Positions 16,991 through 26,080 of a stretch of 64,000 nt of DNA are shown here, piece by piece (the stretch's first letter is position 1; the number at the start of each line of letters is the position of its first letter). The notes under the pieces were generated by a model. The model was not told the DNA's origin, did no database searches, and was given only the letters and a program-made list of their open reading frames with translations. A program made the translations under genes and the position numbers. Source of the stretch: Pollutibacter sp044353505 (GTDB lineage: Bacteria > Bacteroidota > Bacteroidia > Chitinophagales > Chitinophagaceae); assembly GCA_044353505.1 (NCBI GenBank), contig JBILBU010000007.1, forward strand, positions 10,309 through 74,308, read 5' to 3'.

Positions 16991-18016
16991 ATGAATCCAC
17001 ATCTTGATCCATTAGAAAAGTTGGGTAGTCCCGGTGAATCTGAATATGAGAACACCATACGTCCCGCGAGTTTGGAAGACTTTTCCGGACAGCCCAGGAT
17101 CATTGAGAACCTCAAAATTTTTATTCAAGCGGCCCAAATGCGTTCTGAGTCACTTGATCATGTGCTGTTTCACGGACCACCCGGCCTCGGCAAAACAACC
17201 CTATCCAGAATTGTTGCTAGAGAGATGGGCGTAAATATCAAAGAGACATCCGGTCCAGTAATTGAAAAGCCGGCAGACCTTGCAGGATTGTTAACAAGTC
17301 TTGAACCCAATGATGTACTTTTTATAGATGAGATTCACCGCCTCAGCAATGTGGTGGAGGAGTACCTGTATTCAGCCATGGAAGATTATAAAATCGATAT
17401 CATGATTGATAGTGGGCCAAGTGCAAAAACCATTCAAATCAACCTGAATCCATTTACACTTATTGGAGCAACAACCAGAAGTGGATTGCTTACTGCACCA
17501 CTTTTGTCTAGGTTCGCTATAAAGTCCCGACTTGAATATTATTCCAACGAAGTTCTTGAACGCATCATCACACGATCTGCAGGAATTCTTCAAACCAAAA
17601 TTACTTCTGATTCCGCAAAAGAAATTTCAAGACGCAGCAGAGCCACTCCAAGAATAGCCAATGGGTTATTGAAACGAGTGCGTGACTTTGCACAGGTACT
17701 TGGTGATGGTGTTGTGACCATAGACATCACGCGTCATGCATTAAAAGCATTGAATGTGGATGAGCATGGACTTGATGAAATGGACAACAGAATCCTTTCA
17801 ACCATTATCGATAAATTCAAAGGCGGCCCCGTGGGATTGGGAACGATTGCCACCGCAGTTGGTGAAGAAGCGGGAACTATCGAGGATGTATATGAGCCTT
17901 TTCTTATTCAAGAGGGATTTCTGCAGCGTACAGCAAGAGGAAGGGAAGTGACTGCAAGAGCGTATGAGCATTTAGGGCGGGCTCATCCTTCAGCAGGTGA
18001 TAATCTGTTGTTTTAA
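16991..18016 (+). CDS. ruvB: Holliday junction branch migration helicase RuvB
   Basis: 341 residues. RuvB is the hexameric AAA+ motor that, with RuvA, drives branch migration. Walker A is HGPPGLGKTT at 61-70, Walker B is LFIDEIHRL at about 110-118, and the sensor regions IGATTRSGLLTAPLLSRFA and RATPRIANGLLKRVRDFA are present. The RuvB winged-helix end has GPVGLGTIATAVGEE and GFLQRTARGREVT. The ATG follows directly after TACTTTTC (16983-16990), one base off the -7 consensus. ruvC is about 8 kb away. Confidence 0.98.
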   Translation: MNPHLDPLEKLGSPGESEYENTIRPASLEDFSGQPRIIENLKIFIQAAQMRSESLDHVLFHGPPGLGKTTLSRIVAREMGVNIKETSGPVIEKPADLAGLLTSLEPNDVLFIDEIHRLSNVVEEYLYSAMEDYKIDIMIDSGPSAKTIQINLNPFTLIGATTRSGLLTAPLLSRFAIKSRLEYYSNEVLERIITRSAGILQTKITSDSAKEISRRSRATPRIANGLLKRVRDFAQVLGDGVVTIDITRHALKALNVDEHGLDEMDNRILSTIIDKFKGGPVGLGTIATAVGEEAGTIEDVYEPFLIQEGFLQRTARGREVTARAYEHLGRAHPSAGDNLLF

Positions 18017-18037
18017 ATTTTAACACAATCGAGACAA

Positions 18038-18793
18038 ATGATTTTGGAGTCCATATATCCTATTTTTTTATTGATTGCAATTGCGACTGCTCTGATCTGG
18101 ATCTTAATTAGAAACAGGTTGAATAAAAATCTTCTATTACAGAAAGAGGGGTTTAAAAGAAAATCACTGCTTGAAAAAGATCGGATGAGGATAGCAATGG
18201 ACCTGCACGATGATATTGGTGCGAGCCTTACTGCATTGCATCTCATGACATCCTTGCTTAGTGATGTTGAAGTAGAAGAGCGGGGGAAGGGGTTAATCAC
18301 AAAAATCAACGAGGTTTCTGAGAATATGGTTCAAGACATGAACGAAATTGTTTGGGCACTTAATGTAACCAATGACACATTGACCAACCTGATGTCATAC
18401 ACAAGGGAAACAATCTCTAACCTGCTTTCTAATGCTGAAATAGCATTTGAGGAGAGTGAGCCCATTGGCTATCCAAAAATAATTGTAAGTGGCGTTGCCA
18501 GAAGAAATGTGTTTTTGATTGTGAAGGAGTTGGTGAACAACGCAATCAAGCACTCCGGAAGCAATAGGGTGAGGTTGATCGTTAGCATTGACGACCAACT
18601 TCGATTTGTACTTTCTGACTTTGGTCGCGGAATAGCTGATCCCACCTTTTCAGTAATCACATCAGGAGGCAACGGCCTAAATAATGTTAAAGCCAGGGTG
18701 AAATCACTTGGGGGTAGCATTGATTTTAAAAATGAAAATGGGCTTACTGTTAGAGTCAGTATCCCATTAAACAAATTCAATCAGGCTGATTAG
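18038..18793 (+). CDS. Short sensor histidine kinase (HisKA_3 type) with no visible sensor domain
   Basis: 251 residues. A single hydrophobic helix at about 5-25 anchors it, and a dimerisation/phosphoacceptor helix of the NarX/LytS-like HisKA_3 type follows directly, with DLHDDIGASL carrying the likely phosphorylated His57. The HATPase domain has VKELVNNAIKHSG (N box), SDFGRGI (G1) and GGNGLNNVKARV (G2). There is no extracytoplasmic sensor, PAS or HAMP domain. HisKA_3 kinases usually pair with LuxR-type regulators, yet the adjacent gene is an OmpR-type regulator on the opposite strand. The partner is therefore probably elsewhere. The last 4 bases overlap the regulator gene. Confidence 0.88.
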   Translation: MILESIYPIFLLIAIATALIWILIRNRLNKNLLLQKEGFKRKSLLEKDRMRIAMDLHDDIGASLTALHLMTSLLSDVEVEERGKGLITKINEVSENMVQDMNEIVWALNVTNDTLTNLMSYTRETISNLLSNAEIAFEESEPIGYPKIIVSGVARRNVFLIVKELVNNAIKHSGSNRVRLIVSIDDQLRFVLSDFGRGIADPTFSVITSGGNGLNNVKARVKSLGGSIDFKNENGLTVRVSIPLNKFNQAD

Positions 18794-19497
18794 GATTCTT
18801 TAACAAGCAGTCTGAATCCATTTCCGTGGATGTTTACAATCTCAACATCTGGATCCTCTCTGAGGTATTTTCTCAGTTTTGCGATGTACACGTCCATGCT
18901 TCTTCCATTGAAATAATTGTCATTACCCCAAATCTTTTTAAGCGCAAGTTCACGTTGAAGCAAATCGTTTTTGTATTCACTGAGCATTTTCAGCAACTCA
19001 TTTTCTTTAGGTGATAGGGTTATTTTGCTTTCGCCAAGGGAAAGCTCTCTAAGTTTAGGGATGAAGTGGTATTTGCCAAGAGCATACTCCACATTTATGA
19101 TTTCCCTGTTTTGCTCCTCATTCCTTTTCAGGATCGCTTTGATCTTAAAAAGAAGAAGTTCAGAATCAAAAGGTTTGGTGATATAGTCGTCAGCTCCAAG
19201 TTTATATCCCTTGATCTGATCCTCTTTCATAGATTTGGCGGAAAGAAAGAAAAGTGGAATGTCTGGGTTGATATCTCTGATTTCCTCGGCAAGCATGAAG
19301 CCATCCATCTTGGGCATCATCACATCCAACAAACAGAAATCAAATTTTTCTCTCTGAAATGCTGCAAGGCCTAGTCGCCCATCTCTTTCTAGGATTACTT
19401 CATAATCGTTTAGCTCGAGAAAATTCTTCAGTACCAGTCCCAAATTTGGGTCATCTTCGCACAAGAGAATTTTTGGCTTAGGGGTTGATGTAGACAT
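18790..19497 (-). CDS. OmpR/PhoB-family response regulator
   Basis: 235 residues. The receiver domain has the acidic pocket CEDD (13-16), phosphoacceptor Asp58 in LLDVMMPKMDG and Lys108 in DDYITKPFD. The C-terminal winged helix (about 130-232) has ITLSPKENELLKMLSEYKNDLLQRE and MDVYIAKLRKYLREDP followed by GNGFRLLV, so it binds DNA. No cognate kinase is on the same strand. The convergent HisKA_3 kinase overlaps its stop by 4 bases but is of a class that rarely pairs with this type. The orphan HisKA kinase at 43373 is a reasonable but unproven partner. Confidence 0.93.
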   Translation of the reverse strand: MSTSTPKPKILLCEDDPNLGLVLKNFLELNDYEVILERDGRLGLAAFQREKFDFCLLDVMMPKMDGFMLAEEIRDINPDIPLFFLSAKSMKEDQIKGYKLGADDYITKPFDSELLLFKIKAILKRNEEQNREIINVEYALGKYHFIPKLRELSLGESKITLSPKENELLKMLSEYKNDLLQRELALKKIWGNDNYFNGRSMDVYIAKLRKYLREDPDVEIVNIHGNGFRLLVKES

Positions 19498-19618
19498 TTG
19501 CTTGGTTTAGGGCAAATAAAAATATTAACCGCGACATATTGACTTGAAAGACAATAAATTTTTGTTAAACAGCACCTAATATTCGAATTTGCTGCTCTTT
19601 TGTATCTAAATCAGTTTT

Positions 19619-19990
19619 ATGCACCTCACTTCAGACAATACCTTTAAAAAACTTGTGATCATAGGCGATAGAGTACTTATCCAGCTTACTAAGCCAAATG
19701 AAAAAACTGTAAGCGGGCTTTATCTTCCTCCAGGAGTTCAGGAAAAGGAAAAGGTGCAGCAGGGCATTATCATCAAAACTGGACCAGGATTTGTGATTCC
19801 TATGCCTATTGAAGATGAATCCTGGAAGTCCGACGAGGAAAAAGTGAAATATATACCCCTACAGGCAAAAGAAGGGGATTTAGCCATTTTCTTGCTCAGT
19901 GGCGCTACCGAGGTGATATATGAGGGGAGTAAATATTATATTCTTCCACAAAGCGCAATCCTGATGCTTGAGCGGGATGAGCAAATTTGA
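19619..19990 (+). CDS. GroES-like (Cpn10 fold) protein
   Basis: 123 residues. The Cpn10 pattern is visible: VIIGDRVLIQLTKPNEKTVSGLYLPPG at the start, KVQQGIIIKTGPG in the middle, and YEGSKYYILPQSAILMLE at the end, close to the barrel closure strands of GroES. An acidic insertion (PIEDESWKSDEEKVKYIP, about residues 62-79) makes it longer than the usual 95 residues of GroES, and the mobile loop region SGLYLPPGVQEKEK differs from canonical GroES. No groEL is nearby. It may be a divergent co-chaperonin paralogue. Whether it binds GroEL is unknown. Confidence 0.75.
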   Translation: MHLTSDNTFKKLVIIGDRVLIQLTKPNEKTVSGLYLPPGVQEKEKVQQGIIIKTGPGFVIPMPIEDESWKSDEEKVKYIPLQAKEGDLAIFLLSGATEVIYEGSKYYILPQSAILMLERDEQI

Positions 19991-20155
19991 TGAAAATAAT
20001 CTCTAAATGTCCATGATTGTAGCCCAAAATGTCTTTTTTGAGGCATAAATGCTGTTTTTATTGATTTAGTGTAATTTTTGAGAAACTTAATTTTGAGAAC
20101 GTACATATTTGTGCACCTTAGTCTCGGTTTTTCATAGGATATTGGATTTTAAAAC

Positions 20156-20187
20156 GGGCTGCATTTCTATGCTGGCCCTTTTTTTTT
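20156..20187 (+). terminator. Probable terminator between the GroES-like gene and recQ
   Basis: An imperfect hairpin (GGGC at 20156-20159 region pairing with GCCC, and GCAT with ATGC after a small internal loop) is followed by a run of nine T at 20179-20187. It would end a plus-strand transcript and overlaps the recQ stop codon. Confidence 0.55.
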
Positions 20188-22081
20188 ATACCCTCTCTAT
20201 CCTTCCATCCTGAACAATTTTGATCAGATTCTCCCTTTTTAAGGTAGTAATTACTTCTTTTAAAGCTGTTTCTTCTACTTCAGCTTTGTTTAACAATTCA
20301 TACATCGTCATGGAGGATATCTTTAACAAATCCAAAACATTTGTTGCGATAACCTGAAATTCATCAATACCCATTTTTTTCTGCTTGTTGTCGCGGCATC
20401 GATCGCAAACTCCACATCGCGTTATCGCTTCGTCACCAAAATACTGACCAATATAAACGGATCTGCATGAAGTTGTGTTAACATATCCAATCATTTTTTC
20501 AATCCGCTCTACATATTCCTGTTTTCTTTGTAGGTATGTTTCATAATTAATGTTCAAGTCTTCCGCCCTAATTCTGTCCTGCAGATAACACAGCTGAGGC
20601 AGTTCCTTCTTGGGTGAGTAGAGGATGATATTGGCATTGTTGAGCAACGCCAGCTGTTCATATATCGTCTGGAGGTCCCTCTTCAAAATCCAGGCAAGGT
20701 TGCTCTCACGAATCCTTACACTATGGTCAAATACACCGCTATAGGTTCTCAGTAAGCCCTTGATGATGGGTTCGAGTTCTGGGTATCTGTATTCAAATTC
20801 TTCTATGCCCTCTTTACCTGAAATGAATTGCACTCTTGAAGGCATGTATACTTGTTCCAGATAAGAAATTACTTGTTCCTGCTTCAGGGCCTTAAGGCTG
20901 TTCACAACTTCCTTCATGTCCATCTTGAATTTTTGAAGGAAGTCATCCATGTCAAAATCAAAATACCTACCCAAGCCTGCTCCTGCAGGAATCTGCAAGT
21001 AATTTGCCAATGCATGGTATACTTTTCGGATGGTGGCTATGCTGGGGAATTTTATATCAGGCTGGGTCTTTAATTCTTCAAGCTCCTGCTGTCGGTATAG
21101 AAGCACTGCATACGCTGGAAGACCGTCTCGGCCTGCCCTTCCTGCCTCTTGGTAATAGCTTTCTAAGCAATCAGGGATATCAGCGTGGATAACAGTTCTC
21201 ACATCGGCCTTGTCAATTCCCATGCCAAAGGCATTGGTGCAGACCATGATGCTATTTTTCCCTTCTCTCCAGGCTTGCTGCTTTTGTTTTCTTATTTCTT
21301 GATCAAGGCCAGCATGGTAGTAGTCGCTATCAACTCCTCTTTGTTTCAAGATATCTCTTAGCTCTTTTGTCTTCTTTCTTGTTTTGCAATAGATAATTCC
21401 AGAGCCTTTTACTTTTTCAATGATTGTTATTATCCTATTGATCTTGTCATCACATTTTTCTGCGGTGTACGAAAGATTAGGTCTTGCAAAAGATGTCATG
21501 AAGGCAGCTGCATTTTTCATGTTCAGCTTGTCTACAATATCTTCTTTGACTCTGTTTGTTGCAGATGCAGTCACTGCTATCACTGGCACACGCGGAAACC
21601 ATTGCCTGATTGCTACAATTTTTAAATACGACGGCCTAAAATCATATCCCCATTGCGAAATGCAATGTGCTTCATCTACGGCAATTAATGATATGGGCAG
21701 TGATGATAAACTTTCTGCAAACTTCTTTGATTCAAGCCTTTCGGGAGAAACATAAAGAAACTTAATCTCCCCATCTGCACATGCATCGATAATCGACATG
21801 CTTTCACTGAACGACATCCCAGAAACAATAGCTGCTGCATTAATGTCTCGTTGAATCAATTGCTCCACTTGATCATCCATCAATGCTATCAATGGTGAAA
21901 TAACCAGGCAGCATCCGTCAAGCAGCAATCCCGGCACCTGATAACAAACCGATTTACCTCCTCCCGTCGGAAGGATAGCCAGTGTATCTTGGCCGTTGAG
22001 CACTGAAGAAATGATGTCCTCCTGAAGAGGGCGAAATTCTTCATGCCCCCAGTGCTGCTTCAATACCTCTTTAGGGGTCAT
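20186..22081 (-). CDS. recQ: ATP-dependent DNA helicase RecQ
   Basis: 631 residues. RecQ unwinds DNA 3' to 5' in recombination and replication repair. Walker A is PTGGGKSVCYQ (38-48), the DEAH box and aromatic-rich loop are AVDEAHCISQWGYDFRPSY, and motif VI is YYQEAGRAGRDGLPA. The zinc-binding cysteines are at CRSVYIGQYFG and RCGVCDRC. A winged-helix segment follows (MTMYELLNKAEVEETALKEVI), but I see no HRDC domain after it. It starts 19 bases after the copA stop, an unexpected operon partner. Confidence 0.96.
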   Translation of the reverse strand: MTPKEVLKQHWGHEEFRPLQEDIISSVLNGQDTLAILPTGGGKSVCYQVPGLLLDGCCLVISPLIALMDDQVEQLIQRDINAAAIVSGMSFSESMSIIDACADGEIKFLYVSPERLESKKFAESLSSLPISLIAVDEAHCISQWGYDFRPSYLKIVAIRQWFPRVPVIAVTASATNRVKEDIVDKLNMKNAAAFMTSFARPNLSYTAEKCDDKINRIITIIEKVKGSGIIYCKTRKKTKELRDILKQRGVDSDYYHAGLDQEIRKQKQQAWREGKNSIMVCTNAFGMGIDKADVRTVIHADIPDCLESYYQEAGRAGRDGLPAYAVLLYRQQELEELKTQPDIKFPSIATIRKVYHALANYLQIPAGAGLGRYFDFDMDDFLQKFKMDMKEVVNSLKALKQEQVISYLEQVYMPSRVQFISGKEGIEEFEYRYPELEPIIKGLLRTYSGVFDHSVRIRESNLAWILKRDLQTIYEQLALLNNANIILYSPKKELPQLCYLQDRIRAEDLNINYETYLQRKQEYVERIEKMIGYVNTTSCRSVYIGQYFGDEAITRCGVCDRCRDNKQKKMGIDEFQVIATNVLDLLKISSMTMYELLNKAEVEETALKEVITTLKRENLIKIVQDGRIERV

Positions 22082-22100
22082 GCTGTGTTTGTTTTAGGCA

Positions 22101-24218
22101 TCAGGTTACCTTCTTGAAGAATAACCGAACTGAGTTGATGGCCAATACCACATCGCTCATTCCCATGACCAAGGCGCCAACCGTTGGTGTGAGATAGCCG
22201 AATGCGGCAACCGGGATGGCAACAATATTATAAAAGAAAGCCCAGAATAAATTCTGTTTGATTGTTATGTACGTGTGCTTGCCAAGTCCGAGTGCCGTAG
22301 GCAATTGTTTAAGTCCGGAATTCATCAACACCACCTGTGCACTCTGGATCGCCAGTTGGGATGCCTCACTTAGTGAAATGCCTATGGTTGCTTTGGCCAG
22401 TGCGGGCGCGTCATTGATGCCGTCGCCTACCATAGCTGTTGGCGTAGTTGCATTCAAGGCTGCGATCACATCGAGTTTTTGCGCTGGACTTTGTTCTGCA
22501 ATTACTTCGTCAATACCAAGCATCGATGCAATGTGATCGCACTTTTCTTTTCTATCACCACTCAACAGGATGGTCTTTATATGTTTACTTTTGAGATAAG
22601 CAATTACCTCTTGTGCTTCAGGCCTTATCTCGTCTTCCACATTTATCCATCCTATCAGCTGATTATTTTTTAGGATGTATACATTGTGGTTAGACTCTTG
22701 CGTTTGTTCTTTTGCTATTTTATAAGATCCCGCCCAATAAATATTGCCTTCTTTATCTGTGCCCTTCATCCCAAGGCCTTTAACCTCTTCGATGCTGCTC
22801 CATTTTATTTCCTCTTTCGTTTTAAATTTCGCAGACACGCATTGGGCAATGGGATGATTGGAAAATCTTTCTAACGAATACACAATCCTTTGCCACTCGG
22901 GTTCATCCATTCCAATGACTTGGTATGTTGACAGTGAGAATGACCCTGTAGTTAGTGTGCCGGTTTTGTCAAATACAACCTGTGTGATCTTGCGAAAATT
23001 TTCAAGGCTGGTTGCATTTCTAAAAAGCACTCCGTTTCTCGCTGCCCTTCCCAATCCAACCGCAATGGCGGCCGGTGTGGCCAGTCCCATGGCACATGGA
23101 CATGCAATAACAAGTACAGCAATGCTGCTCATGAGGGCATCTTTGAATTTATCATAGTACATATAGTTGCCAATAAAAGTGACCAACGCAATCCCTATGA
23201 CCAATGGAACAAATACGGCACTGATTTTATCCGCCAAATGCTGGATAGGGGGCTTTTCCCCCTGGGCTTGTTTTACCAGATTTAGAATTCCCGAAAGCAC
23301 AGTTTCATCACCAGTTGCAGTTACTTGAGCTTTCACTGATCCAGACTCTACAACACTTCCGCCAATGATCCTGTCTTTTTTAACCTTATGCACTGGTATA
23401 CTTTCTCCTGTAAGTAAAGACTCGTTCACATGGGCATCGCCCCATAATATTTTACTATCTATAGGAACCTGTTCTCCACTTCGTATAAGGATTAGATCGC
23501 CAACTTTGAGCTGTGTATTTTCTATGGGAAGAATTACCTCTTGGTGGTTCTCGTCAAATGCAATCATGTTCGCCATCACTTTTTGCGACTTCATAAGTTC
23601 TTTTAATGCGCGCTGTGTTGATTGCATGGAGGCATCTTCAAGGTAGTTGCCAAAAAAAACAAGGGTGATAATGGTTGCAGCAGTTTCATAAAAAAGATAT
23701 TGCTCTCCCTGGCCCATTAAGGTGCCAATCAGGCTGTACACAAATGCTGCACTAGCGCCTAGTGCAATGAGCACATTCATGTTGGGCAGGCCATTGCGTA
23801 AACTTTTTATTGCACTCTTTCCAAAAAACGACATCCCCACAACATATACAGGAATACACAACGTCAATTGTACCCAAGGATTCATTAGCCAGTGGATATG
23901 AATCCAAGACTCTAGCATGTGAAGCATGAGCACCAAGGTAAATGGAAGGCAGAAGATAAATCGATTAAACTGTGTTGACAGAAATGGTCTTTTGATTTTC
24001 TCTTCACCTTCCTGTTGAGTAATAACTGTATAGCCTAAGTCATTAATGCCAGTGGCCAGCTCCGCCTTTTCTGTTCCTTCTTCCAATTCAAAGGATACGT
24101 CTCCATCAATAGGATTCACCTTGATGTTCTGCATCCCCTTTTTGCCTAAGTATTTGTTAATGGTGAGTGCGCAGTTGGCGCAGGTCATCCCTTCAACTTT
24201 CCACTTTACAGTTTCCAT
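22101..24218 (-). CDS. copA: Copper-translocating P1B-type ATPase
   Basis: 705 residues. One N-terminal heavy-metal-binding domain has GMTCANC with Cys13 and Cys16. Membrane helices surround the transport motif ACPCAMG (Cys373, Cys375). The actuator TGES lies at 270-273, the phosphorylated Asp417 is in FDKTGTLT, the P1B His-Pro motif is SNHPIAQ, and MVGDGINDAPAL closes the ATP-binding part. The helix 7 and 8 residues NYxxP-like and MGMSDVVLAINSVRL point to Cu(I) export. Substrate assignment is by family only. It is divergent from tsaE across 99 bases and is followed by recQ. Confidence 0.94.
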   Translation of the reverse strand: METVKWKVEGMTCANCALTINKYLGKKGMQNIKVNPIDGDVSFELEEGTEKAELATGINDLGYTVITQQEGEEKIKRPFLSTQFNRFIFCLPFTLVLMLHMLESWIHIHWLMNPWVQLTLCIPVYVVGMSFFGKSAIKSLRNGLPNMNVLIALGASAAFVYSLIGTLMGQGEQYLFYETAATIITLVFFGNYLEDASMQSTQRALKELMKSQKVMANMIAFDENHQEVILPIENTQLKVGDLILIRSGEQVPIDSKILWGDAHVNESLLTGESIPVHKVKKDRIIGGSVVESGSVKAQVTATGDETVLSGILNLVKQAQGEKPPIQHLADKISAVFVPLVIGIALVTFIGNYMYYDKFKDALMSSIAVLVIACPCAMGLATPAAIAVGLGRAARNGVLFRNATSLENFRKITQVVFDKTGTLTTGSFSLSTYQVIGMDEPEWQRIVYSLERFSNHPIAQCVSAKFKTKEEIKWSSIEEVKGLGMKGTDKEGNIYWAGSYKIAKEQTQESNHNVYILKNNQLIGWINVEDEIRPEAQEVIAYLKSKHIKTILLSGDRKEKCDHIASMLGIDEVIAEQSPAQKLDVIAALNATTPTAMVGDGINDAPALAKATIGISLSEASQLAIQSAQVVLMNSGLKQLPTALGLGKHTYITIKQNLFWAFFYNIVAIPVAAFGYLTPTVGALVMGMSDVVLAINSVRLFFKKVT

Positions 24219-24304
24219 GCTACGAATTTACTGAATTACCTGCATCATGTACTGTTGTGGCTGATGAAAATCAGGGTAATCTATATTCTGATCGTTAATA
24301 AATT

Positions 24305-24312
24305 TATCTTTG
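24305..24312 (+). promoter_or_regulatory. -7 element TATCTTTG of tsaE, near-leaderless
   Basis: Exact TAnnTTTG match ending 5 bases before the tsaE ATG at 24318. Transcription would start at or beside the initiation codon. Confidence 0.55.
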
Positions 24313-24317
24313 AATAT

Positions 24318-24758
24318 ATGGAGCTGATTAGCAAGACATACGGACTTGATGCGCTGTCTTTGATCGCCAAAGAACTTGCTGGCTATATTGAAAATGGAAG
24401 CATCCTTTGTTTTGAGGGGGATCTTGGTGCCGGAAAAACAACGCTCATTAAAGCAGTCTGCAAAGAGCTTGGTGTTCAGGATATGGTCAGTAGTCCAACC
24501 TTCTCTCTCGTCAACCACTACATGGCCACTGGTCCAGCCGGACCCTCAACGATTTTTCATATTGACCTATACCGCCTAAGCGATGAGCAAGAGGCCATTG
24601 ATGCGGGTATCGAAGAACAACTATACAGTGGATCCATTTGTCTTGTTGAATGGCCTCAGCGCGCCCCTGGCATCATCCCAGCGCACGCAATGCACGTTAT
24701 CTTGTCAGTCACTGATGATTCTCACCGCCAGATACAGGTGCTGTCAGCAGAAAATTAA
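24318..24758 (+). CDS. tsaE: tRNA N6-threonylcarbamoyladenosine modification ATPase TsaE
   Basis: 146 residues from the ATG at 24318. The frame is open to 24255 but the family start (MELISKTYGLDALSLIAKEL) begins here. TsaE is the small P-loop ATPase that works with TsaB and TsaD to make t6A at position 37 of ANN-decoding tRNAs. Walker A is FEGDLGAGKTTLIKAV at about 33-48. SSPTFSLVNHY and FHIDLYRLSDEQEAIDAGIEE follow, and LVEWPQRAPGIIP ends the fold. The gene is followed 23 bases later by alanine dehydrogenase on the same strand, and the two may be cotranscribed. Confidence 0.96.
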   Translation: MELISKTYGLDALSLIAKELAGYIENGSILCFEGDLGAGKTTLIKAVCKELGVQDMVSSPTFSLVNHYMATGPAGPSTIFHIDLYRLSDEQEAIDAGIEEQLYSGSICLVEWPQRAPGIIPAHAMHVILSVTDDSHRQIQVLSAEN

Positions 24759-24781
24759 TTAACTTGGTCATATAATTGCAT

Positions 24782-25996
24782 ATGATGTCAAGGAAGCCAT
24801 TTATCAGCAGTGAAATAAATTATGAGCCTCTTGAAGAGACGCTTGATGTAAAGCCTCTTGCTAAACAACTCTCCATTGCCATACCAAAAGAACATGCATT
24901 CCAGGAAAATAGGATTGCACTTACCCCTGATGCCGTCGGCGTACTTGTAAATAATGGGCACAGCGTATCTGTTGAACACAAAGCAGGAGAAGGCTCTCAT
25001 TTCTCCGATAAAGATTATGCTGAAGCAGGTGCTCAAATTGTCTATGATAAAAAGGAACTCTTTGCAAATGATTTGATTGTTAAGTCGGCCCCCGTCTCTG
25101 ACGAAGAACTGCCCTTGCTTAGGGTTGGCCAAACCATTATTTCTCCGATCCATCTTCCCGTAATGAAGACGCATATTCTTGAGAAGATGATGGAGAAAAA
25201 AATCACTGCACTTTCTTTTGAAAACCTCAAAGATGAAACCGGACATAACCCCATTGTTCGAAGCATGAGTGAAATTGCTGGTAGCGCTGTCATGCTCATA
25301 GCCGGACAATACCTCAGCAATGCCAATGATGGAAAGGGTGTGTTATTGGGAGGTATTTCGGGCATACCTCCAACGAAAGTAATTATTATAGGGGCTGGTA
25401 TCGTTGGTGAATATGCAGCAAGAACCGCACTCGCCATGGGGGCTAGCGTAAAAATATTTGATAATAATATTTATAAGCTGAAGCGATTGCAGAATAATAT
25501 TGGTGTGCGCTTGTGGACCTCTGTTATCGAACCAAAAATACTCGCTAAGCAGCTGAAAACCTGCGATGTTGCTGTTGGGGCATTGAGCTCTTCTGCTGGA
25601 AGAACACCGCTGGTGGTAAGTGAAGAAATGGTTGCTGCCATGCGACCAGGAAGTGTTATTGTTGATGTAAGCATCGATCGGGGTGGATGTTTTGAAACTT
25701 CTGAAGTAACCTCTCATGAAAGACCAGTGGTAAAGAAATTTGATGTCTTTCACTATGGTGTTCCCAATATTCCTTCGGGCTTTGCACGGACTGCCTCACA
25801 AGCAATAAGCAATGTGCTCATGCCGCTTTTGCTTAAAATCAGTGATGAGGGCGGACTTGAAAAATTGGTTTGGCATCAAATCAATATTAGAAATGGGGTA
25901 TACACATTTAAGGGGTCGTTGACCAACTTTCACCTCAGCCAGCGGTTTAATCTCAAGTACACAGATCTTAATCTCTTGATTGCCAGCCAGCGTTGA
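24782..25996 (+). CDS. ald: Alanine dehydrogenase
   Basis: 404 residues from the first of two adjacent ATG codons (24782, 24785). The enzyme interconverts L-alanine and pyruvate plus ammonia with NAD. Visible features are IAIPKEHAFQENRIALTPDAV near the start, GEGSHFSDKDYAEAGA, the SFENLKDETGHNPIVRSMSEIAG block, the NAD-binding VIIIGAGIVGEYAARTALAMGASVKIFD, and the conserved SIDRGGCFETSE and HYGVPNIPSGFARTASQAISN. These fit the alanine dehydrogenase/pyridine nucleotide transhydrogenase family. An extra N-terminal segment of about 30 residues precedes the family start, as in other Bacteroidota. Confidence 0.92.
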   Translation: MMSRKPFISSEINYEPLEETLDVKPLAKQLSIAIPKEHAFQENRIALTPDAVGVLVNNGHSVSVEHKAGEGSHFSDKDYAEAGAQIVYDKKELFANDLIVKSAPVSDEELPLLRVGQTIISPIHLPVMKTHILEKMMEKKITALSFENLKDETGHNPIVRSMSEIAGSAVMLIAGQYLSNANDGKGVLLGGISGIPPTKVIIIGAGIVGEYAARTALAMGASVKIFDNNIYKLKRLQNNIGVRLWTSVIEPKILAKQLKTCDVAVGALSSSAGRTPLVVSEEMVAAMRPGSVIVDVSIDRGGCFETSEVTSHERPVVKKFDVFHYGVPNIPSGFARTASQAISNVLMPLLLKISDEGGLEKLVWHQINIRNGVYTFKGSLTNFHLSQRFNLKYTDLNLLIASQR

Positions 25997-26044
25997 TTTT
26001 ACGCAGATTTTATCTATGCAATTCCATCAAAAAATCTTCTTGTT

Positions 26045-26052
26045 TATTTTTG
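26045..26052 (+). promoter_or_regulatory. -7 element TATTTTTG of the nucleotidyltransferase gene
   Basis: Exact TAnnTTTG match 28 bases upstream of the ATG at 26081, in the short gap after the alanine dehydrogenase gene. Confidence 0.45.
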
Positions 26053-26080
26053 TTACATTCACAAGTCCTAACACTACCAG

